Shown in pieces: positions 53,201-61,485 of a stretch of DNA of 64,000 nt (the stretch's first letter is position 1; each line of letters begins with the position of its first letter). This stretch comes from CALABS01 sp050260775 (GTDB taxonomy: Bacteria > Pseudomonadota > Alphaproteobacteria > Rhodospirillales > Magnetospirillaceae), in contig JBLNCP010000014.1 in assembly GCA_050260775.1 (NCBI GenBank), forward strand, positions 11,261-75,260, written 5' to 3'. Below the pieces are notes generated by a model, which was given only the letters and a program-made list of their open reading frames with translations, had not been told where the DNA came from and ran no database searches. Position numbers and translations under genes: made by a program.

Positions 53201-53741
53201 GCCGGTCCTGTCGCTGGAGCCCTGCCGCCCGGTGGAGGAGCACGCGCGGCTGGTGATGGACTGGCGCAACGATGCCCAGACGCTGGCCATGTTCTACCAC
53301 CACACTCCCAAGCGCTGGGACGGCTTCTGGCCCGAGTTCCGCGACACCTACTTCACCCACCCCGCCCTGCCGCCGCTGTTCCTGTGCGCCGATGGCACAC
53401 CGGTGGCGTTCCTGCGCTACCAGCCGGCCGAGCATCCGCTCGGCGCCCCTGGCCGCACCGTCGACGTCTCCATCAACGTCTCGCCCCAGGCCCGCGGCTG
53501 CGGCTACGGACGCACCGCCCTGGTCCATGGCGCCGATTTCCTGCGACGGGTGGGCATCGACCACGTGGTGGCCGAAATCCGCACCGAGAACGCCGCCTCC
53601 CGCCAAGCCTTCCTTTCCGCCGGCTACCGGCTGCTCGACGAGACCGACAAGGTGGTTGCCGACACCGGCGAGCGGTGTCGCATCGCCCGCTACCTCCTCG
53701 ATCTGGAAGTCCCCGGCGCGGCAGCCGCCATGGACCGCTGA
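53193..53741 (+). CDS. GNAT N-acetyltransferase
   Basis: A 182-residue GNAT: VDVSINVSPQARGCGYGRTAL holds the acetyl-CoA pyrophosphate loop (A-R-G-x-G-Y-G) and AEIRTENAASRQAFLSAGYRL the C-terminal strand and helix. The N-terminal WRNDAQTLAMFYHH is common in PseH- and PglD-like sugar acetyltransferases. ATG 53193 overlaps the formyltransferase stop by 8 nt. It probably acetylates an amino group on the same sugar as its neighbours. Confidence 0.85.
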   Translation: MPEPVLSLEPCRPVEEHARLVMDWRNDAQTLAMFYHHTPKRWDGFWPEFRDTYFTHPALPPLFLCADGTPVAFLRYQPAEHPLGAPGRTVDVSINVSPQARGCGYGRTALVHGADFLRRVGIDHVVAEIRTENAASRQAFLSAGYRLLDETDKVVADTGERCRIARYLLDLEVPGAAAAMDR

Positions 53742-53742
53742 C

Positions 53743-55653
53743 ATGCGCTTGGCTGCCGCTGTCTTCGTCCTGTTTCTGCTGGCGCTGTTGCCGGCGAAGG
53801 GCGGGGCTGCGGATACCCCTCCGCCCTTGGTGCTCTCCGGCGACGCCAGTGATTTTCCCCTGCGTGGCCACCTCAGCCGCCTCGAGGACCCCGACGGGGC
53901 CCTGTCCTTCGACGAGGTGAGGAGGAGCGAGGCCTTCCAGCCCCGTCGTCCCGACGCAATGGAGCGCAACTACACCAGCGGAGCGGTGTGGTACCGCTTC
54001 ACCGTGATCCGGGAGAAGGACACGCGGCCCGATTGGGTGCTGACCATCGGCGAGCCGTTCATCGACGACATCCGCGTCTTCGAGCCGGGTAATGACGGCG
54101 CCTACCGCGAACAGCAGCTGGGCCGCCACATCCCCAGCGCCGAGCTGCCCCTGGCGGCCAGGCGCCACCTGGCGCGCCTCGACTTGCCGGACGCCACTCC
54201 GGCGACCATCTTCGTTCGCCTGTCCTCGCGCGACGAGATCCAGTTCCAGGCCTCGCTGGCCCGCGAGGACAGCCTGCTGTTCAGCGAGGTGCGGCAGGCA
54301 ACATTCTTCGGCATGTTCTTCGCCACCATCACCTTCATCGTGGTCGTCTACCTGCTGTTCGGAGCATGGCTGCGTGACGGGCCGATGCTGGCCTATGCCG
54401 CCTACCTCGCCACCTTCATCCTCTTCGGCAGCTCGCATACCGGCGTCATCGCCATCCTGTTCCCGTCCGCCGGCGGCAGCGCCAACTATCTGCTGATCGG
54501 CATCGGGGTGATCGGCAACGTCGCCGCGCTGATCTTCATGTGGGACCGCATCCTCGACCTGCGGAAGACCTACCCCGCCATCCACCGCGCCTACATGGTG
54601 GCCGGCACCGTCGCCCTGGCCTCGCTGGCGACCGTGGTGACGCCCTGGTACATCCTGGCGGTCCGCCCGACCTTCGTGGCGACCATGGCGGTGACCGTGA
54701 TCAGCCTTGGACTGGCCGCCCGCCTGATCCGTCGCGGCAAGGGCAACTACCTGCTGACCTATTACGTGGTCGCCTTCAGCCCCTTCCTGGTCTTTTCCCT
54801 CGCGCATGCGGCCGAGGTCCTGTTTCCGTCCGCGCTGGACATCCTTCTCGTCCGCCAGCTCAGCACGGTTGCCATGCTGGCCCATATCGCCATCCTCAGC
54901 CTGGCGCTGGCACACCGCATCGCGCGCGTCCAACGTGACCGCCTGCGCGCCGATGCCGAGGTCGCCGCGACCCGCGCGGCCATGCGCGAGCACCGCAACT
55001 TCGTCTCGATGCTGAGCCACCAGTTGCGCACCCCCATGGCCATCATCCTGGCGGCCATCGATGTGTTCGACCTGAAGCAGCCGGCGAGCGAGCACTCGGG
55101 GAAGATCCGCCGGGCCGTGCTGCGCATGCGCGACCTCACCGACGACGTGCTCGCCGAATCCCGCCTGGTTGAAGCGGCGGCCGCCTTCGATCTGCAGCCG
55201 GTCGAATTCGGCGCCGTGGTGGCGACGCAGGTCGAGGAACGGCAAGAGGCGTCCCGGCATGTCTTCCGCCTGAACCTCGGGGGCCAGGCGATGGTCCGCG
55301 GTGACCATACCCTGCTCGGAATCCTGGTCGCCAATCTGCTGGACAATGCGGTCAAGTATTCGCCGCCGGACGGAGAGATCCGCGTGGACTTGGTGCAGGA
55401 TGCCGGCACGGCCACGCTGGCCATCGCCGATGACGGCCCCGGCGTCCCCCCGCAGGAGGCCGAGAGGGTCTTCGAGAAGTTCTACCGCGCCGAATCCGTC
55501 GCGCCGCAGCCGGGTATCGGCCTGGGCCTCTATCTTGTCCGCAAGATCGCCCGCGGACACGGTGGCGAGGTGTCGGTGGCCTCCAAACCGGGCAAGGGGG
55601 CCGTCTTCACCGTGACGCTGCCGCTGGCAGCCGGCCAGACCACCGAAACCTGA
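53743..55653 (+). CDS. 7TMR-DISM sensor histidine kinase
   Basis: A 636-residue kinase: signal peptide (1-23), periplasmic 7TMR-DISMED2 domain (about 30-180; contains NYTSGAVWYRFTVI, a jelly-roll that may bind carbohydrate), seven membrane helices (about 187-390), coiled linker, HisKA (MLSHQLRTPMAIIL, catalytic His) and HATPase (LLDNAVKYSPP, DDGPGVPP, GIGLGLYLVRKIA). It starts 1 nt after the GNAT stop, so it is probably co-transcribed with the sugar genes. No response regulator is adjacent. Confidence 0.9.
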   Translation: MRLAAAVFVLFLLALLPAKGGAADTPPPLVLSGDASDFPLRGHLSRLEDPDGALSFDEVRRSEAFQPRRPDAMERNYTSGAVWYRFTVIREKDTRPDWVLTIGEPFIDDIRVFEPGNDGAYREQQLGRHIPSAELPLAARRHLARLDLPDATPATIFVRLSSRDEIQFQASLAREDSLLFSEVRQATFFGMFFATITFIVVVYLLFGAWLRDGPMLAYAAYLATFILFGSSHTGVIAILFPSAGGSANYLLIGIGVIGNVAALIFMWDRILDLRKTYPAIHRAYMVAGTVALASLATVVTPWYILAVRPTFVATMAVTVISLGLAARLIRRGKGNYLLTYYVVAFSPFLVFSLAHAAEVLFPSALDILLVRQLSTVAMLAHIAILSLALAHRIARVQRDRLRADAEVAATRAAMREHRNFVSMLSHQLRTPMAIILAAIDVFDLKQPASEHSGKIRRAVLRMRDLTDDVLAESRLVEAAAAFDLQPVEFGAVVATQVEERQEASRHVFRLNLGGQAMVRGDHTLLGILVANLLDNAVKYSPPDGEIRVDLVQDAGTATLAIADDGPGVPPQEAERVFEKFYRAESVAPQPGIGLGLYLVRKIARGHGGEVSVASKPGKGAVFTVTLPLAAGQTTET

Positions 55654-55725
55654 CGCTGATGACCCTCGCACATTCGCGCGCGACCGGCTAGGATTTGACC
55701 TAGGTTATATTCGAGAGCCAACCGG

Positions 55726-56043
55726 ATGCGTGGAAGCCGCCCAACCTTCGCCGCGTTCCTGCCTGCCTTGGGGCTGCTGGTCTTCAGTCTGGTTTGGAGC
55801 GGCGCAATGGTGATGCAGCCGAAGGACGGCGAGCCGGTGGCGGCGCTGTTTCCGCCGTCACGGTCGGCCGAGGCCGCCTTCGCCAGCACCACGGCGGCCG
55901 GTGCCCAGGCGGTCCAGGGGTATGGCGGCTGGCGCGGTGTGGTGCTGGCGCGGTCCGATGATCCGGGCTTCGTCTCCAATCTTTACGATCACGGCGCGCT
56001 CCTGGTGGTGAGGGCTGCCGCCGTGACCGATTGCAGTCGTTAG
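55726..56043 (+). CDS. Small exported protein of unknown function
   Basis: A 105-residue protein with one N-terminal hydrophobic segment (FLPALGLLVFSLVWSGAMVM), which is a signal anchor or uncleaved signal. The rest (residues 30-105) is a small mixed domain with repeated Ala and Gly and a closing strand GALLVVRAAAVTDCSR. It lies just upstream of the chemoreceptor gene (9-nt gap) and is probably co-transcribed. No family recognised. Confidence 0.65.
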   Translation: MRGSRPTFAAFLPALGLLVFSLVWSGAMVMQPKDGEPVAALFPPSRSAEAAFASTTAAGAQAVQGYGGWRGVVLARSDDPGFVSNLYDHGALLVVRAAAVTDCSR

Positions 56044-56052
56044 GAGGGGGGA

Positions 56053-57510
56053 ATGGACGAACTCAGCAACATGCGCGCCGCCACCGAGCGGTTCCTGATC
56101 GCCTATCTCTGGTTCCACGTGCCGCTGGTCGCGGTGGTCGGCCTGGCGCTGTCGGGAGCGTGGGCGATGCCGACGGTGGGGGCGCTGGTCCTGGCCGGTG
56201 CCGCCACCCTCACCGCCCGCCTGCAGCCAGGCGGCGAAGCCGGGCGCTACGCCATCGGCGTGGGCCTGATGGGCGTGGTGGCGCTGCTGGTCTACCAGTT
56301 CGCCGGCCATCCGTGGCAGATCGACCTCCACATGTACTTCTTCGCCGCCCTGGCGATGCTGACCGCCTTCTGCGACTGGCCGGTCCTGCTGGTGGCGGCC
56401 GGCTCGGTGGCCCTGCACCACCTGCTGCTCAATTTCGTCTACCCCGAGGCGGTCTTCCCCGGCGGCGCGTCCTTCGCGCGCGTGGTGCTGCATGCGGTCA
56501 TCGTGGTGATCGAGACCGGCGTGCTGGTGTGGGTGGCGCTGCGCCTCACCCAGTCCTTCGCCCGCTCCGCGTCCTCGCTGGCCGAGGCCACCCGCGCCCA
56601 GGGCGAGGCCGAGCATGCCGCCGCCGAACGCGATCGCCTGACCCGCGAGACCGCGATCCGCCATACCGCCGACATGCAATCGGTCGCGGAACGCTTCCAG
56701 GCCGACATCGGCAAGGTGATCGAGGCCCTGACCCAATCGGCCGAGACGTCGCGGACGGCGGTGCAGCGCCTGGACTCGATGGCCGAGGAGGTCAGCGGCA
56801 AGGCCGCCGCCTCGGCCAGCAGCGCCGAAGAGGTCACCAGCAACGTCGAGACCGTCGCCGCCGCAGCCGAGGAACTGACGGCGTCGGTGCGCGAGATCAA
56901 CCGCAGCATCGGCGAATCGAGCACCATGGCCAAGAACGCCGTCGGCGAGGTCGAGCGCACCAACAGCACGGTGGAAAGCCTGGCGGCCGCCGCCCATCGC
57001 ATCGGCGACGTCGTCAGCCTGATCCAGGACATCGCCTCGCAGACCAACCTGCTGGCCCTGAACGCCACTATCGAGGCGGCGCGCGCCGGCGACGCCGGCA
57101 AGGGCTTCGCGGTGGTCGCCAACGAGGTCAAGAACCTGGCCAACCAGACCGCCAAGGCCACCGAGGAGATCTCCACCCAGATCGCCGAGATCCAGTCGGT
57201 CACCACCGGGGCGGTGACGGCCATCCGCGAGATCGGCGGGACCATCGGCCGCATCGAGCAGGCGGTGGACGTGGTCGCCACCTCGGCCAGCGCCCAGGCC
57301 GCCGCCATCGACGAAATCGCCCGCAGCGCCCAGCAGGCGGCGCAGATCACCGAGGCGGTCGGCCGCAACATCTCCGGCGTTTCGGACGTCGCCCGCGACC
57401 TCGAACACCTGTCCGAGCAGCGGGTGGCCGATGCCCAGGCCCTCGCCGAGCAGGCCCACCAGCTGGGGCGCCGTGTCGAGGAATTCGTCGCCCGCGTCCG
57501 CGCCGGCTGA
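56053..57510 (+). CDS. Integral-membrane methyl-accepting chemotaxis protein
   Basis: A 485-residue receptor whose sensor is entirely in the membrane: about six helices at 15-175, including HMYFFAALAMLTAFCDW and LHHLLLNFVYPEAVFPGG with a His pair at the membrane surface. There is no HAMP; a coiled linker with charged residues follows and then the MCP signalling domain with tip DIASQTNLLALNATIEAAR and AGDAGKGFAVVANEVKNLA. Such receptors may sense redox state or a membrane-soluble ligand; the His residues could bind a cofactor. AGGAGG lies upstream. Confidence 0.9.
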   Translation: MDELSNMRAATERFLIAYLWFHVPLVAVVGLALSGAWAMPTVGALVLAGAATLTARLQPGGEAGRYAIGVGLMGVVALLVYQFAGHPWQIDLHMYFFAALAMLTAFCDWPVLLVAAGSVALHHLLLNFVYPEAVFPGGASFARVVLHAVIVVIETGVLVWVALRLTQSFARSASSLAEATRAQGEAEHAAAERDRLTRETAIRHTADMQSVAERFQADIGKVIEALTQSAETSRTAVQRLDSMAEEVSGKAAASASSAEEVTSNVETVAAAAEELTASVREINRSIGESSTMAKNAVGEVERTNSTVESLAAAAHRIGDVVSLIQDIASQTNLLALNATIEAARAGDAGKGFAVVANEVKNLANQTAKATEEISTQIAEIQSVTTGAVTAIREIGGTIGRIEQAVDVVATSASAQAAAIDEIARSAQQAAQITEAVGRNISGVSDVARDLEHLSEQRVADAQALAEQAHQLGRRVEEFVARVRAG

Positions 57511-57528
57511 CGCCGGAGGGACCGGCGG

Positions 57529-58092
57529 ATGAGCGTGCAGAAGACCGATCAGGCATCGGTGATCGGGTGTGCCCTGGCGCTGTTCCGCCGCCAGGGCTAC
57601 CACAAGACGAGCATGGCCGAGGTCGCCGCCGCCTGCGGCCTGCTCAAGGGCAGCCTTTACCACTACTTCCCCAGCAAGGAGGCCATGGCCCGGGCGGTCA
57701 TGGATCACGTGCACGCCCGCTTCGCCGAGGCCGTCTTCCGCTGGGCCGATGACCACAGCCTTGCCCCCGACGAACGCCTGCGCCGGATGATGGCCGCCAC
57801 CGAGGAGTATTTCCTCAACGGTGACGGCGGCTGCGTCATGGGCAACCTCGCCATCGAGGTGACCGTGTCTGCTCCCGAGCTGTCACTGGCGATCCGGGCC
57901 TATTTCGCCGACTGGGCCGCCGCCCTTGCCCGCATCCTCGGCTGCCGGTGGGATGCGGGCACGGCGCAGCAAAAGGCGGAGCGGGCGGTGGCCGAGATCC
58001 AGGGCGCGCTCCTGCTGATGCGAGCCAGCAACACATCGGACGCCCTGCTCCGCACCACCCGCGGCCTGGTCCAAGACCTGACCCAGAAATAG
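57529..58092 (+). CDS. TetR/AcrR-family repressor
   Basis: A 187-residue regulator: N-terminal HTH (residues 9-57; LFRRQGYHKTSMAEVAAACGLLKGSLYHYFPSKEAM) and a C-terminal ligand domain with YFLNGDGGCVMGNLAIEV resembling the TetR_C/YcdC-like set. ATG 57529. It is 104 bp upstream of the HPP permease gene on the same strand, and a candidate operator lies between. The ligand is unknown. Confidence 0.9.
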   Translation: MSVQKTDQASVIGCALALFRRQGYHKTSMAEVAAACGLLKGSLYHYFPSKEAMARAVMDHVHARFAEAVFRWADDHSLAPDERLRRMMAATEEYFLNGDGGCVMGNLAIEVTVSAPELSLAIRAYFADWAAALARILGCRWDAGTAQQKAERAVAEIQGALLLMRASNTSDALLRTTRGLVQDLTQK

Positions 58093-58114
58093 AACCTGGA
58101 GTTGATTGCCCCGA

Positions 58115-58143
58115 TTGACACCGGGCCCCGCGGGCGTTAGCGT
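58115..58143 (+). promoter_or_regulatory. Promoter before the HPP permease
   Basis: TTGACA (58115-58120), 17 nt, TAGCGT (58138-58143). The -35 is perfect, the -10 weak. The predicted start near 58150 is just before the palindrome at 58156-58173. Confidence 0.5.
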
Positions 58144-58155
58144 CTTTCCATCCCA

Positions 58156-58173
58156 ACCGACCGTTTGGTTGGT
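58156..58173. promoter_or_regulatory. Candidate TetR operator
   Basis: ACCGACC-GTTT-GGTTGGT: two 7-bp arms (one mismatch) around 4 nt, directly downstream of the promoter and 23 bp before the permease start. A repressor bound here would block transcription. Confidence 0.5.
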
Positions 58174-58195
58174 CTGCACATGGACGGAGGCGAGG

Positions 58196-58702
58196 TTGAA
58201 CCAGATCCTGACCAAGGTTCGCGGCGGCAACGCCATCCCGCCCCGCGCCGGCTTGCGGCATATCGGCCTGTCCTGGCTTGGCGGCTTCATGGCCGCGGCG
58301 ACGGTGGCGGTGCTCACTGACGCGACGCATGTGCCGCTGATCCTCGGATCGTTCGGGGCCTCGTGCGTGCTGCTGTTCGGTTTCCCGGACAGCCCGTTCT
58401 CCCAGCCGCGCAACGTGGTCGCCGGCCATTTCCTCTCCTCGCTGATCGGCCTGCTCTTCCTCTCCCTGTTCGGCGCCACCTGGTGGAGCGTCGGCCTGGC
58501 TGTGGCGACCGCGATCGCCGCCATGCAGCTGACCCGCACGGTCCACCCCCCGGCCGGCTCCAACCCGGTGATCGTCATGCTGACGGCGCCGGCGTGGTCC
58601 TTCCTGCTGTTCCCTACCCTGCTCGGCGCCTTGGCCCTGGTGACGGTGGCGGTGCTCTTCAACAACCTGCCGAGGGAACGGGCCTATCCCAAGTATTGGT
58701 AG
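58196..58702 (+). CDS. HPP-family membrane protein
   Basis: A 168-residue protein with about four to five helices. TTG 58196 is chosen because GGAGG lies at correct spacing; upstream in-frame codons overlap the operator. TRTVHPPAGSNPVIVML contains the His-Pro-Pro that names the family, and FGASCVLLFGFPDSPFSQPRNVVAGH is its other conserved block. HPP proteins have been proposed to transport nitrite across membranes in chloroplasts and cyanobacteria; whether this one does is open. Confidence 0.88.
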   Translation: MNQILTKVRGGNAIPPRAGLRHIGLSWLGGFMAAATVAVLTDATHVPLILGSFGASCVLLFGFPDSPFSQPRNVVAGHFLSSLIGLLFLSLFGATWWSVGLAVATAIAAMQLTRTVHPPAGSNPVIVMLTAPAWSFLLFPTLLGALALVTVAVLFNNLPRERAYPKYW

Positions 58703-58842
58703 GGGATTGTCGCCCGGCCGGTGGCCATCGGCGGTGGAGCGATGATGCGCACATAATCCTTTCTTACGACAAACCAATGGATGGTTTCTCGCCATCCCCG
58801 CCGGCCATATCGTACATCATAGATACAGGTTTCGGAGGGGCG

Positions 58843-59046
58843 ATGGTCGGCTCCCGCTGTCCGCATTGCGACGGAGTGGTCACCTCCTACACCCCGAGCA
58901 GCGCCGGCCTTCAGCTGAGGTGTGGATGCGGCCACGGCTGGCTGCTGCCGTGGCGCCACTATCCCGCCAGCGACACCACGACGGAGCTCGGCGAGAGGTC
59001 AAGCCCCACCCTTCGCGATCCGTCCTGCGACCACCGCCACAGCTAG
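58843..59046 (+). CDS. Zinc-ribbon microprotein
   Basis: A 67-residue protein with a strong ribosome-binding site (GGAGGGG) before ATG 58843. Cys6-P-H-Cys9 and, 17 residues later, Cys27-G-Cys29-G make a zinc-binding ribbon, followed by aromatic WLLPWRHY and a polar tail. Function unknown. Its stop at 59046 is 6 bp from the converging solute-binding protein stop. It resembles in plan, but not in detail, the microprotein at 262-480. Confidence 0.6.
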   Translation: MVGSRCPHCDGVVTSYTPSSAGLQLRCGCGHGWLLPWRHYPASDTTTELGERSSPTLRDPSCDHRHS

Positions 59047-59052
59047 ACCAAC

Positions 59053-60294
59053 TTAACGGCGCAACAATTCCTCAACCGCGCGCTGGGCCTGCGCCAGGGA
59101 CGCATCCGCGGGAACGCCCTCGTCGAGGGTCCGGTCGATCGCCGCCTTGATCACCCCACGGACCTTCAGGTTGCTCAGCGTCATGAGCTTGGCCGTGGCG
59201 TTGGGAAGATTGGCGTGCATGCGGGAGTAGCCGTCGGTGCCGCCGTAGCGCTTGACCATCGACGGCTCGTCAAAGGCGGCCCGGGTGACCGGAAAATACC
59301 CGGTGGCCTCGCTCAGCATCGCCTGGGCGGCCGGAGAATAGAGGAAGTCGATGAAGCGGATTGCCGCAGCCTGTTCCTCCGCCGTCAGGTTGGACGAGAG
59401 AAACAGATTGCCGCCTCCCACCGGCACGCTCTTCTGGGAGTGGCGCGGGATGAAACTGGTGGTCCAGTTAAAGCGCGCGCTTTTCTCGGCCATGCCGGCA
59501 CCGCCGCTGGAATAGAAGGCCACCGGGTACGAGCCGCTGGAAAAGGCGTTGATGGCGCCCTTCCAGCTCGGCGAGCGCACCATCAATCCCTTCCGGTTCA
59601 GGCGTTCGAGGAAGCGCAGGGCTTCGACCGCGCCAGGCGAGTCCAACGTGGGAATGCCGCCGTCGGTCTTCATGCCGGCACCGGTGGTGGCCGCCATCGC
59701 CTCGAACAACCAGTCGTACCAATCCCCCCCGAGCAGAAACGCCGCCTTGCCCCGCTTTGCCTTCAGCTTCTCGAGCAATCGCTCGAATTCGCCCCAAGAG
59801 GCCGGAAGGGAGTCTTGGCTCACTCCCACCTCGGCCAGGGCGTCGAGATTGTAAAACGCAACCGGCATGCTGCGGTAATACGGGGCGGACAGGAAGCGCC
59901 CCCCGTCACTGCTGTTGCCCAGGAAGCTGGGCAGCAGCGATCCCCTGAAAGCCGCAAACTGCGGCCCCATGGCATCCTCCAGCGGCTGGATCGCCCCGGC
60001 GGCCTGCAGTTCCAGCGTGGTCGACAGCTCGGCCACGAACACGCCGGCGCCCCGTCCCGCCGCCCTCTCGCGCAGGACCAGGCCGACCACTTCGTCGTAA
60101 TCGGACAATCGGACCACTTCCACGGCCACATCGGGCGACCGGCGCTGGAAGTCCTGGACCAACTCGACGAACAGGCGGTTGGCGTCGCTGGTCGCCGACG
60201 AGGGGACGATAAACTTCAGCTTGGCCGCTGAGGCCTCACTGAGGGAAAGCAGGAGAAATATGACAATCGCCGATAAAGCTCGGATCGCCCGCAT
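59053..60294 (-). CDS. ABC transporter substrate-binding protein, family 1 (orphan)
   Basis: A 413-residue periplasmic protein of the sugar/glycerol-phosphate binding class. Signal peptide at 1-23 (cut ASA-A). Typical segments: LKFIVPSSATSDANRLFVELVQDF at the start of the mature chain, the hinge region with YYRSMPVAFYNLDAL and FIDFLYSPAAQAML near the end. ATG 60294 follows GGGAGG. No permease or ATPase is next to it, so it either feeds a distant transporter or serves a chemoreceptor or kinase. Confidence 0.85.
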   Translation of the reverse strand: MRAIRALSAIVIFLLLSLSEASAAKLKFIVPSSATSDANRLFVELVQDFQRRSPDVAVEVVRLSDYDEVVGLVLRERAAGRGAGVFVAELSTTLELQAAGAIQPLEDAMGPQFAAFRGSLLPSFLGNSSDGGRFLSAPYYRSMPVAFYNLDALAEVGVSQDSLPASWGEFERLLEKLKAKRGKAAFLLGGDWYDWLFEAMAATTGAGMKTDGGIPTLDSPGAVEALRFLERLNRKGLMVRSPSWKGAINAFSSGSYPVAFYSSGGAGMAEKSARFNWTTSFIPRHSQKSVPVGGGNLFLSSNLTAEEQAAAIRFIDFLYSPAAQAMLSEATGYFPVTRAAFDEPSMVKRYGGTDGYSRMHANLPNATAKLMTLSNLKVRGVIKAAIDRTLDEGVPADASLAQAQRAVEELLRR

Positions 60295-60570
60295 CGCCGC
60301 CTCCCTAGCGGTGCACTGCCTTGACGCCTGATATCTTTCAGGTTGGACGAGCATTGTACGCCTGTGCCCTTCTCGTTGGCAAACAAGAGGGGCCTGGCTC
60401 GCGATTTCTCGTCTTTTGGTTGACCGGTAAAATTAAGTACAAGACGCGTTCTAACCGCGTTTGTCCCGTTTTGAATGGCACATAACGCAACGAAGGCGGG
60501 GTTTTGGGGTCTTGATTGCGGGCCCCCGATAGGGAGTGGCAGTCCTGCCGAGCCCCTGATACAAGGCGGC

Positions 60571-61071
60571 ATGATGCCCATCGAGATCCACTATCTTGCC
60601 GACCGGCCCGACCACATCCCGACCTGCGCCCGCTGGGAGCACATGACCTGGGGCAAGAGCGGCGGCAAGACGATGGATGACGCCATCGCCAGCTACACCG
60701 ACACCCTCCGCGACGGCTTACCGATGACGCTGATCGCCACTTCCGGCGAGGAAGTCGTCGGCATGGTCAGCCTTTGGATCAACGATTGCCCCCTGCGGCC
60801 CGAGTTGGCGCCCTGGGTCGCCTCGCTCTATGTCGCGCCGACGGCGCGGGGCCAGGGAATCGGTCGATCGCTGTTCGCCCGGATCGAGACCGAAGCGATC
60901 CGGCTCGGAATCCGACGGCTCCATCTGATGACGCAGCATTCGGAGGCGATTTATCTTATGACCGGGTGGGAGACCTTCGCGCACATCAACGGTCCGGGGC
61001 CGATGCGCGAGGCGGTCCTGATGCGCAAGGGGCTTTCCGGCCCAGTTGCGGGATGTCGGAGCAGGGAATGA
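60571..61071 (+). CDS. GNAT acetyltransferase
   Basis: A 166-residue GNAT: LYVAPTARGQGIGRSLFARIE has the acetyl-CoA loop R-G-Q-G-I-G, and AIRLGIRRLHLMTQHSEAIY is the C-terminal core. Substrate unknown; the active site lacks the double Glu of aminoglycoside enzymes and is closest to general GNAT. Start ATG 60571 with ATG at 60574 also possible; AAGGCGG is upstream. The stop overlaps the next gene (ATGA). A 276-bp divergent region (60295-60570) precedes it; I see no further gene in it. Confidence 0.85.
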   Translation: MMPIEIHYLADRPDHIPTCARWEHMTWGKSGGKTMDDAIASYTDTLRDGLPMTLIATSGEEVVGMVSLWINDCPLRPELAPWVASLYVAPTARGQGIGRSLFARIETEAIRLGIRRLHLMTQHSEAIYLMTGWETFAHINGPGPMREAVLMRKGLSGPVAGCRSRE

Positions 61072-61475
61072 TCCATCTCATCAAGCTGGCGGTGGGCTGC
61101 GACGGGGTCGACGCATTGAAGGCCTTCCAGGCGGTGCGGCTGGCCGCTTTCGGTCACGTCTTTCATCTGACCCGCGCCGTTCCTAAGCGCGCCGATGCAT
61201 TGACCGAAGGCGGCTCGATCTATTGGGTCATCAAGGGCTCCATCGCGGCCCGCCAGCGGGTGCTGGACGTGCAGACCGATCAGGACGAGGAAGGACGGCC
61301 ACGCTGCCGACTGATCCTGGATGCCGAAGTGATCGACGTGGAACCACGCGCCATGAAGCCGTTCCAAGGCTGGCGCTACCTGTCGCCCGATGCCGCCCCG
61401 CGCGACCGCCGCTCGGGCGAGCACGAACCGCCGCCCGAAATGGCTGCCGAGCTGCGGGCGCTGGGACTGATCTGA
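61068..61475 (+). CDS. DUF1489 family protein
   Basis: A 135-residue protein from ATG 61068 (GGAG/AGGG upstream). IHLIKLAVGCDGVDALKAFQ, HLTRAVPKRADALTEGGSIYWVIKG and CRLILDAEVIDVEPRAMKPFQGWRYL match DUF1489, an alphaproteobacterial protein of unknown function with a compact beta-rich fold. It is coupled to the GNAT gene by an ATGA overlap, so the two may act together, and converges with the glucosidase gene 10 bp away. Confidence 0.88.
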   Translation: MIHLIKLAVGCDGVDALKAFQAVRLAAFGHVFHLTRAVPKRADALTEGGSIYWVIKGSIAARQRVLDVQTDQDEEGRPRCRLILDAEVIDVEPRAMKPFQGWRYLSPDAAPRDRRSGEHEPPPEMAAELRALGLI

Positions 61476-61485
61476 TTAGCGCACC

